From Altererythrobacter sp. B11 (lineage in GTDB: Bacteria; Pseudomonadota; Alphaproteobacteria; Sphingomonadales; Sphingomonadaceae): DNA of 64,000 nt. This document shows, piece after piece, positions 58,535 to 64,000 of this stretch; positions within the stretch are counted from its first letter, which is position 1, and every line of letters starts with the position of its first letter. The position numbers and the translations under genes are program-made. Location: positions 2,393,001-2,457,000 of the forward strand of contig NZ_AP018498.1 in NCBI RefSeq assembly GCF_003569745.1, written 5' to 3'. The notes beneath the pieces are model-generated. The model was not told the origin of the DNA and did not search any database. It worked only from the letters and a program-made list of their open reading frames with translations.

Positions 58535-59731
58535 TCAGTTCGCCTTGGCAAAGAGCTTGCGCGCCTTGCCCTCGATCTCGAGCCGGGTGTCCTGGTTGGA
58601 CTTCGCGCGTGCATGTGCGGTGATGCCCTGGACAAAATCGAACAGGCTGGCGGGCGGATGACCTTCTTCGGCGATCACCGACTGGATGATCTTCGCGGTG
58701 TCCGCCTTGGAGAAGCCATTCTTGCGCAGGAAGGAGTCGCGATCCTCGTCGGACCGTGCGACGATGCGGCCGCGTGCCGTCTTGATGCCTTCGATGAAGC
58801 TCATGGCCGAGGAGTCGGCAAAGGTCTCGAGTGCAGGCGCTGCTTCATGGGCGAAGCGGTTGGCGGCGAATTTCGAGTGGCGGATGGAGATCTCCTCGAA
58901 ATTTTCGACGCCCCAAAGATTACGATTCATGCAAACCGCGCGCAGATAAAAAGTCGCGATTCCCAATGTCTTGGAGCCGACTTCTGAGTTCCAGCAATAA
59001 AATCCGCGAAAGAAGAGATCGGGATCGCCATTCGGCAATTTCCCTGCTTCGATCGGATGCGTGTCGTCGACGAGGAACAGGAAAACGTCGCGATCCGACG
59101 CATAGAGGGTCGTCGTCTCGCGCGTGACGTCGACATAGGGGTTATAGCGCATCGATCGCCAGTCGAGCACACCGGGAACCTTCCAGCGCGTATCGGAAAC
59201 GCCGTTGCCCGCGATCTTCATGACGGCCGCGACCAGTTCATGGTCCCAGATCCGGCCATAATCGGGTCCGGTGACGGCCCGCAATTCAGCGCGACCCTCA
59301 TGGGTCTTGAGAAGCTTCACCTGCTCGCCACGATGGCTAAGGAGGCCATGCTGGAGATTGATGCCGGCGAGGGCTGCAGGAAGGTTGCGCAGATAGGAGG
59401 CGGGAGCGCCCACGAGGCTCGACAGTTGACCGAACGACCAGTTGGTGGGGGCGATCGGCTCGGCTTCGCCGGGAACGATGAGGCTGAGGCGCTCGGCATT
59501 GTCCATGGTCGCCTCGACGCGGACGTCGCGGCTTTCTACGATCCGCGTGCGAGCACGCTCAGCGCGGCGACGAACGCTCTCATAGAGGTCGTCGAGGGAC
59601 AGGAACTTCTCGTCATCGGGACGCGAATACCATTCGGACGAGACCCGTCCGATGTCGCGACCGCGGGATATGTCGACCTTGTAGGCGCCCGAGACCTGGG
59701 GCGCGTCGATATGGTGGGCAAGCGTTGCCAT
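58535..59731 (-). CDS. DUF932 protein, 398 aa
   Basis: Diagnostic DUF932 features: a conserved LVGAPASYLRNLPAALAGINLQHGLL, the middle VTGPDYGRIWDHELVAAVMKI, and GFYCWNSEVGSKTLGIATFYLRAVCMNRNLWG. The family is widespread on plasmids and phages and is related to phage recombination-associated proteins; role unproven. ATG 59731 has AGGAG 8 bases upstream; a quadruplex-type tract is at 59779-59801. Confidence 0.88.
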   Translation of the reverse strand: MATLAHHIDAPQVSGAYKVDISRGRDIGRVSSEWYSRPDDEKFLSLDDLYESVRRRAERARTRIVESRDVRVEATMDNAERLSLIVPGEAEPIAPTNWSFGQLSSLVGAPASYLRNLPAALAGINLQHGLLSHRGEQVKLLKTHEGRAELRAVTGPDYGRIWDHELVAAVMKIAGNGVSDTRWKVPGVLDWRSMRYNPYVDVTRETTTLYASDRDVFLFLVDDTHPIEAGKLPNGDPDLFFRGFYCWNSEVGSKTLGIATFYLRAVCMNRNLWGVENFEEISIRHSKFAANRFAHEAAPALETFADSSAMSFIEGIKTARGRIVARSDEDRDSFLRKNGFSKADTAKIIQSVIAEEGHPPASLFDFVQGITAHARAKSNQDTRLEIEGKARKLFAKAN

Positions 59732-59778
59732 GGGACATCTCCTGGTTGGAACGGCCCGATCCGTTTCGGACCGGCCAA

Positions 59779-59801
59779 CCCTTCCCCACCCCCTTCCCTC
59801 C
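59779..59801 (-). promoter_or_regulatory. G-rich leader tract, quadruplex-capable
   Basis: Read in the coding sense: GGAGGG, AA, GGGGG, T, GGGG, AA, GGG, with loops of 1-2 bases. About 48-70 bases upstream of the DUF932 ATG. Both this and the 55939 tract are followed, further out, by GGCCGGTC-like sequence. Confidence 0.55.
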
Positions 59802-59831
59802 ATCCTGGCGCGTGGTGCCCCGGATCCGGGC

Positions 59832-60061
59832 TTAGCGTGCGAGATGGTCCCGGTAGATGTCGGCTGCCCATTGCTCGATCCAGAGCGTCGTCACGTCCTC
59901 GTGGCCGATGTCGCCGTCCTCGACGAGAGAACGGATTTCAGCGCGCGCCTGAGCAATTGCCTGCTCCCAGGGGTTGGCCGGGGTTGCCCTTCTGGCTAGC
60001 TTTAATGAGTTTGGGACCGAAAAGGTTTGATCGGGAGAGAAATTTGCATCAGGTCTCTGAC
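59832..60061 (-). pseudogene. 5'-truncated small protein gene
   Basis: An open frame without start codon ends at 59832. Its 3' part NPWEQAIAQARAEIRSLVEDGDIGHEDVTTLWIEQWAADIYRDHLAR reads like a genuine small acidic helical protein, while upstream residues (FSVPNSLKLARRATPA) do not. The 5' end was probably lost when the ABC-3C operon arrived. Confidence 0.55.
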
Positions 60062-60086
60062 CGGGGCGGAGGGGAAATAGCGCACA

Positions 60087-61100
60087 ATGGCATTCAACGA
60101 AGATCGCCAGATACTTAATCTAACGGATAGCGAGCTCGAAGACCTTATCAAGAAGTGGCTCGCGAAGGTTGCAGACGCCTATATCGGATTCGAGCGTCCA
60201 ACCGCATCGGCGGACATGGGTCGCGACGCCGTTGGCTTTCTCTCGCCCCTTCGGTACGATGGTGACTGGCACAACTACCAGTGCAAGCATCTGAAGGCAC
60301 CCTTGGGCAAAGCCGAGTTCGTCACCGAGATCGGCAAGATTTTCTATTACGCGAACCAAGGCGAATTCACGCTGCCCACCAATTACATATTCGTCTGTCC
60401 CAATTCGGCGGTTCGGGACGTCAAGAAGGTGATCGACCGCCCCTCGCTCATAGCAGACTTCGTGATAGGCAATTGGGATGCCTACTGCCTCAATGGCATC
60501 GCGACGACACCATGCCCGCTGACCGCTGCTCTCGAGACGGCGATCCGCGCTTATGCGTTCGAAAATGTTGAACTCTGGAAGGCCAGCGAACTGGTGGAGA
60601 AGCCTCAGATGCGCGCCGTCCTGCATGAGCATCTCGATATCGATCCTGGCGAGGCCCCGCGGGTGCAGGTCGTTGACGTGCCGGAGGATGTCGCTGACGA
60701 GGAGGCCGCCTATGTAACCCAGCTTGTGGCTGTGTTTGCCGCCGCGAGCGGGACGCCCTTCACGGGTTACGCAGAGGTCGTTGCCAACGCGACCTATGGT
60801 GCCCAGATCATCAATGCCCGTCGACGGTATCTCGAACGTCAGGCGTTTCGACGCCATTTTCGTGACAATCTGCCAGCCAGCCAGATCGACAATGTTGACG
60901 AGGACGTGCACGAGACCGTGATCGATCGGTACCACGCGCTGGGCACGGCGCCGCTTTATGAGAGGCTTACGCAGATCATGGGTGTTGCCTCCACCGCCCA
61001 GGTTACCGGCGCGCTCGGACGGCACAATCGCGTGACTCCCAGCGTCAAACAAGGCGCGTGCCACCACTTCGCGAATGTCGGACGCATGCCATGGGCCTGA
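60087..61100 (+). CDS. ABC-three component (ABC-3C) system effector with nuclease domain, 337 aa
   Basis: N-terminal Mrr/REase-like domain: DMGRDAVGFLSP (D47) followed by DWHNYQCKHLKAP (Q65, K67), the G-R-D...QCK metal site. The rest is helical with ARRRYLERQAFRRHFRD. In ABC-3C systems a toxin/nuclease component is controlled by an SMC-like ATPase and a middle component. ATG 60087 follows GGAGGGG by 11-12 bases. First of three overlapping genes. Confidence 0.8.
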   Translation: MAFNEDRQILNLTDSELEDLIKKWLAKVADAYIGFERPTASADMGRDAVGFLSPLRYDGDWHNYQCKHLKAPLGKAEFVTEIGKIFYYANQGEFTLPTNYIFVCPNSAVRDVKKVIDRPSLIADFVIGNWDAYCLNGIATTPCPLTAALETAIRAYAFENVELWKASELVEKPQMRAVLHEHLDIDPGEAPRVQVVDVPEDVADEEAAYVTQLVAVFAAASGTPFTGYAEVVANATYGAQIINARRRYLERQAFRRHFRDNLPASQIDNVDEDVHETVIDRYHALGTAPLYERLTQIMGVASTAQVTGALGRHNRVTPSVKQGACHHFANVGRMPWA

Positions 61101-61585
61101 GCCTGCCCATTGCCCAGCCGCAACTCTTCAACACACCACTCGAAGCGGGCGTGCGAGCGCTGCTCATTCTCGATGCCTTTGCGCCTCACGCCTTCGATCT
61201 CGCGATGATGTCGCTGCTGGACTACTACATCGTCCACACCGGCGACGCTGGTGGTCCGCCCAGCCTTCACCCCGAGATCCATGCCCGTGCCGGCGAGTAT
61301 TTCGTGCGCCGTCACCTAGTCGAGGAGGGCCTGCTGCTGATGGCGCGCGCATCGCTCGTCGAACAGGTATTTACGGGCAGCGGCATCGCGTTTCGGGCGC
61401 ACGAAACGGCGACCGCGATGATCGATCTGTTCGGAAGTGCGTATAATCGCCGCCTCGCCGAAGCGGCCCAGTGGCTGGCACAGGAAGCCGCCGCCCAAGG
61501 CGTCGACGCCTTCATCCAAGGTCTGAGAGACCGCCTCGAGCGCTGGTCTCACGAGATCGTCGGGAGGGCCGCAGACAATGTCTGA
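61091..61585 (+). CDS. ABC-three component system middle component, 164 aa
   Basis: A wholly helical protein: PLEAGVRALLILDAFAPHAFDLAMMSLLDYYIVHTGD, EIHARAGEYFVRRHLVEEGLLLMARASLVEQVF, and EAAQWLAQEAAAQGVDAFIQGLRDRL, typical of the family's winged-helix middle component that bridges ATPase and effector. The ATG at 61091 overlaps the effector stop (61098-61100). Open frame upstream is inside the effector. Confidence 0.75.
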   Translation: MGLSLPIAQPQLFNTPLEAGVRALLILDAFAPHAFDLAMMSLLDYYIVHTGDAGGPPSLHPEIHARAGEYFVRRHLVEEGLLLMARASLVEQVFTGSGIAFRAHETATAMIDLFGSAYNRRLAEAAQWLAQEAAAQGVDAFIQGLRDRLERWSHEIVGRAADNV

Positions 61586-63446
61586 TCGGCGAAGAATCAT
61601 CATCGACCAGCTGATCTTCACCGGACCCGAGCGAACGCCGGTTTCGGTCCAATTCAAGTCGGGCGTCAACATCATCTGGGGCGCTTCGAATACCGGCAAA
61701 TCGTTCGTGCGCAAATCGATCGACTATCTTCTTGGCGGAGAGCTCCCGACCCTGCCTCCCGAAGGCAAGGGTATGGACAACTATCTCCTGTGGCTCACCC
61801 TCCCCGGCGATCAGAAAGTCACTTTACGATCATCCGCTTTGGGTGGTGACATCTACAAGGCCGACGGTCATCTCCAGGCCGTTGGTGAAGGTTCGCGTGG
61901 GTACGAGGTGTTTTCGCGCAAGCACGTCAACTCACCCAACGTCTCGCGTTTTCTCCTCTCTAGCGTCGGCTATCGCGAAGCTCAGCTACTGAAGAACGAG
62001 CGTGCGGAAAAGGCGCCGTTCTCGCTCCGCGTCGTTATGCGCTATCTGCTCATCGACGAGACGAGAATGATCGATGAAAAGAGCCTGCTGCTCGCGCACA
62101 ACACTACGGTCACATCGGAAGACAAGGGGCTGCTCAAATTCCTGCTGACCGGCGTAGATGGTTCCTCGATCGCGCAGGTGCGGTCCGGCGATCAGCTCAG
62201 GGCAGCGAAGGAGGGGCAGATCGAGCTTCTCTCCCAGATGGCCGAGCAGCTGCGAAAAGCGATCGACGATACGGTCGAAACCACTGCGGTTATTGCCGAT
62301 CTGGCTGCTGCAGAGCGGGAAAAAGCGGAACTTCTCGACGTAGTGGAAGAGCGCCAGAACAGTCTGGATGACCTTGCGCTCAAGGAGCGCGGCCTTTCCG
62401 ATGACATTCAAGGTTACCAAGCGCGGATCGCGGAATTGAATGCCTTGAAGGTGCGGTTCGATGAACTCGCACGGGTTTACGCGTCCGATATCGATCGTCT
62501 CGAAGGTCTGGAAGAAGGGGGCTTCCTGCTGCAGCGCTTCGCCACGATCAATTGCCCGTTGTGCGGGGCGTCCCCCGACCATCAAAAACACGACCATGGC
62601 CTTGGCAGCATTGAGGAGCAGCGACACGCCACCGAGCTGGAGATTGAGAAGATCCGGGCCGAGGCACGTGACCTTGCTGCGGCGCTTGCCGACGCTGACG
62701 CTGAAATCCTGGAGGTTGAGCGGCTCATCGCCGTCGCAGGTGAAAGCCTGAACGAAGCGCGCCTTGCCCGAGTCCGGGCAGCACAGAGCGAGGTATCGGC
62801 ACGATCCATCTTCCTCCGCGCGAGCGCGCGGTGTGAAAAGCTCGAATCCGACTTGGATAACAGGCGCCGAGTTGCCGATCTCGAGATGCAGATCGCACGT
62901 ATCAAGGCCACAAGCGTGCAATCGCGACAACGCGCCGAAGGAATCGACGTCAATCTCGACCTTTCGAACAGCGAAGCACACGAACTCTCCACCGTGGTCA
63001 AGCAGGTCCTGAAGGCATGGAACTATCCCGGCGCAGATGCGGTGCATTTCGAGAAGAGCGACCAGGACATCGTCGTTGATGGCAAGCGCCGCCGCGACAA
63101 TGGCGCTGGCGTTCGGGCGCTCTTGCATGCTGCCTTCAAGATCGGCGTACTCGTCTACTGCATTGAAAAGGGGCGGCCGCATCCGGGTTTCGTTATCTTG
63201 GATTCGCCGCTCTTCGCTTATCGTCCGGCGGAAGAGGATCGCTTCGAAGATCTCACGAACGACGAGTTGGAATTGCGCAAAGCCGATGTGGCGACGCACT
63301 TTTATCGGTATCTGCAGGGCATGGCCGACCAGGCCCAGTTCATCGTGATCGAGAACCACAAGTCCGATCAGAATGTCGTCATGCCGTACGCGAATTTTCA
63401 GTTCACCAAGAACCCGAGCATCGGTCGGGCTGGCCTGTTTGTCTGA
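61578..63446 (+). CDS. SMC/Rad50-like ATPase of the ABC-3C system, 622 aa
   Basis: Walker A GASNTGKS at residues 35-42, then a long coiled coil (residues ~205-470) with a CxxC hook in NCPLCGASPDH, as in Rad50. The C-terminal Walker B-like HPGFVILDSPLFAY and D-loop follow, ending NFQFTKNPSIGRAGLFV. It would sense DNA ends or phage cues and release the nuclease effector. The ATG overlaps the middle-component stop (61583-61585). Confidence 0.85.
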   Translation: MSDRRRIIIDQLIFTGPERTPVSVQFKSGVNIIWGASNTGKSFVRKSIDYLLGGELPTLPPEGKGMDNYLLWLTLPGDQKVTLRSSALGGDIYKADGHLQAVGEGSRGYEVFSRKHVNSPNVSRFLLSSVGYREAQLLKNERAEKAPFSLRVVMRYLLIDETRMIDEKSLLLAHNTTVTSEDKGLLKFLLTGVDGSSIAQVRSGDQLRAAKEGQIELLSQMAEQLRKAIDDTVETTAVIADLAAAEREKAELLDVVEERQNSLDDLALKERGLSDDIQGYQARIAELNALKVRFDELARVYASDIDRLEGLEEGGFLLQRFATINCPLCGASPDHQKHDHGLGSIEEQRHATELEIEKIRAEARDLAAALADADAEILEVERLIAVAGESLNEARLARVRAAQSEVSARSIFLRASARCEKLESDLDNRRRVADLEMQIARIKATSVQSRQRAEGIDVNLDLSNSEAHELSTVVKQVLKAWNYPGADAVHFEKSDQDIVVDGKRRRDNGAGVRALLHAAFKIGVLVYCIEKGRPHPGFVILDSPLFAYRPAEEDRFEDLTNDELELRKADVATHFYRYLQGMADQAQFIVIENHKSDQNVVMPYANFQFTKNPSIGRAGLFV

Positions 63447-63536
63447 CGAGAACTGGGCGGCTGCGGACGGAAGCGAAGCAGGTACTCAGCGTCAGCTTCT
63501 AACCATGAGCTGAAGGTGCTGCGCAGACTGCGGGTA

Positions 63537-63613
63537 GCCAGAGGGGGAACCGCCCCCGCAGCGCTACGCCGTTTGGGTTTGCTACGCGCTACGAGGGCGG
63601 TTCCCCCTCTGGC
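63537..63613. repeat. Perfect 19-bp palindrome with TTTGGGTT in the loop
   Basis: Arms GCCAGAGGGGGAACCGCCC (63537-63555) and its exact complement (63595-63613), loop 39 bases including TTTGGGTT (63572-63579). It follows the ABC-3C operon by 90 bases, so it can act as its terminator. The loop octamer is also in the 48730 palindrome. Confidence 0.8.
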
Positions 63614-63719
63614 CACAGCTCAAAATATGAGACTTGATTGTCTACATTACGACGTCCCAGCATTTGCCGCAGCCTGGCTAGTTGCAGACCGCCGGTCCCT
63701 TGACGATGAAGGCCATGGC

Positions 63720-64000
63720 TCAGGCGGCGTCCCGGCGCAGCCACTCATAGAGCAGATGTGAATCGGGATCATATTCCGAGCCGTTCGAAATCCGCACGAG
63801 CTTCCCATCGCAGGCGAAGGCGGAGGCGCGCGGAAAGCTCAGATAGGAGCGGCCCTCGAGAATGAGATCTCCTGAGCGAACCTGAGTGATTGCCCTCGTC
63901 GTTCCGAGCGAACGGTGTCCGGCTGGCGCATCGACGAGCTTCAGGCTGTCACCGGCTCTGACCTGCTTCTTGAACGCGGCAAGGGAGACTTTGGCTTCGA
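63720..64000 (-). CDS. Partial minus-strand gene, 3' end (runs off the right edge)
   Basis: About 93 codons of an open frame ending in a stop at 63720-63722: KVSLAAFKKQVRAGDSLKLVDAPAGHRSL, AITQVRSGDLILEGRSYLSFPRASAFACDG and YDPDSHLLYEWLRRD. The start lies beyond the window. The family is not recognised. Convergent with the ABC-3C ATPase across 273 bases. Confidence 0.6.
   Translation of the reverse strand, partial: EAKVSLAAFKKQVRAGDSLKLVDAPAGHRSLGTTRAITQVRSGDLILEGRSYLSFPRASAFACDGKLVRISNGSEYDPDSHLLYEWLRRDAA

Larger units (their letters stand above)
15808..64000. mobile_element. Integrative/mobilizable island downstream of tRNA-Lys (right end not in window)
   Basis: Core chromosomal genes stop at tRNA-Lys. 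The next genes are an AlpA-like regulator, relaxase, coupling protein and other plasmid-type genes, followed by about 45 kb of accessory and defence genes. This is the classical layout of an island integrated at a tRNA 3' end. I found no second copy of the tRNA 3' sequence inside the window and no integrase gene near the tRNA, so the far end, attR and probably the integrase lie to the right. No mating-pore genes are visible here; whether it is a full ICE or a mobilizable element is undecided. Confidence 0.65.

Noticed and set aside
52965-59731. A CRISPR array among the repeated small genes
   Set aside because: No regularly spaced direct repeats of 20-40 bases are seen here or elsewhere in the window.
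61986-63359. A 457-codon minus-strand frame opposite the ABC-3C ATPase
   Set aside because: The plus-strand frame has Walker A, hook and Walker B; the minus-strand frame has none.

Overview
The window (64 kb, GC-rich) comes from an alphaproteobacterium, most likely a sphingomonad (Sphingomonadales). The evidence is the fused ispDF gene, a cinA-like/ratA/lipA neighbourhood, an intact mreB-mreC-mreD-mrdA-rodA shape operon, and many small DUF proteins (DUF736, DUF2493, DUF5818, DUF5983) typical of sphingomonad and rhizobial mobile DNA.

Positions 1-15,807 are ordinary chromosome. They hold a dusB 5' part, ispDF, a secreted protein, a CinA-C amidohydrolase, ratA-lipA, a beta-carbonic anhydrase, a NYN-domain protein, DUF1206 and glutaredoxin-MauE membrane proteins, a lipoprotein with mutL, and the rod-shape operon. 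The stretch ends at a complete tRNA-Lys(CTT), 15,732-15,807.

From about 15.8 kb to the right edge lies a mosaic integrative/mobilizable island. Immediately after the tRNA come an AlpA-type regulator, a lytic transglycosylase, a MobF relaxase, a type IV coupling protein and a small ribbon-helix-helix protein, all on the minus strand and overlapping. A likely oriT region follows, then DUF2493 and DUF736 genes. No integrase is seen beside the tRNA and no attR is in the window. 25.4-27.6 kb holds a DUF4238/HEPN-like pair and a divergent HEPN-like gene. 27.7-30.1 kb holds a TonB receptor coupled to a MerR metal regulator. 30.3-35.4 kb holds a possible defence locus: a PD-(D/E)XK nuclease gene facing a twin-HKD phospholipase-D gene and its coupled partner. 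35.5-39.0 kb holds small housekeeping-like cargo.

The most striking feature is a 9.2-kb insertion at about 39,640-48,833. It cleanly splits one PAPS-reductase-like gene: its N-terminal 122 codons are at 49,196-48,831 and its C-terminal 200 codons at 39,636-39,034, and they rejoin in frame. The insert has near-identical short terminal inverted repeats and a four-gene operon (three tyrosine recombinases plus a small HTH/coiled-coil protein), the architecture known from GInt islands and related to Tn554. Its more A+T-rich cargo is two ThsB-like TIR proteins, two classical TIR proteins and a stand-alone SLOG protein, with no ThsA. This looks like a Thoeris-related immune system with an unusual composition.

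From 49.3 to 59.7 kb a one-strand array of accessory genes continues: two DUF5983 proteins, a GHKL ATPase, an intact PAPS-reductase-family protein, a sigma-region-4-like protein, a Mom-like DNA-modification candidate with a decayed duplicate of its 3' end, and DUF932. Several of these genes have G-rich, quadruplex-capable leaders. The window closes with an ABC-three-component defence operon (60.1-63.4 kb), a strong palindrome, and the 3' end of a minus-strand gene.
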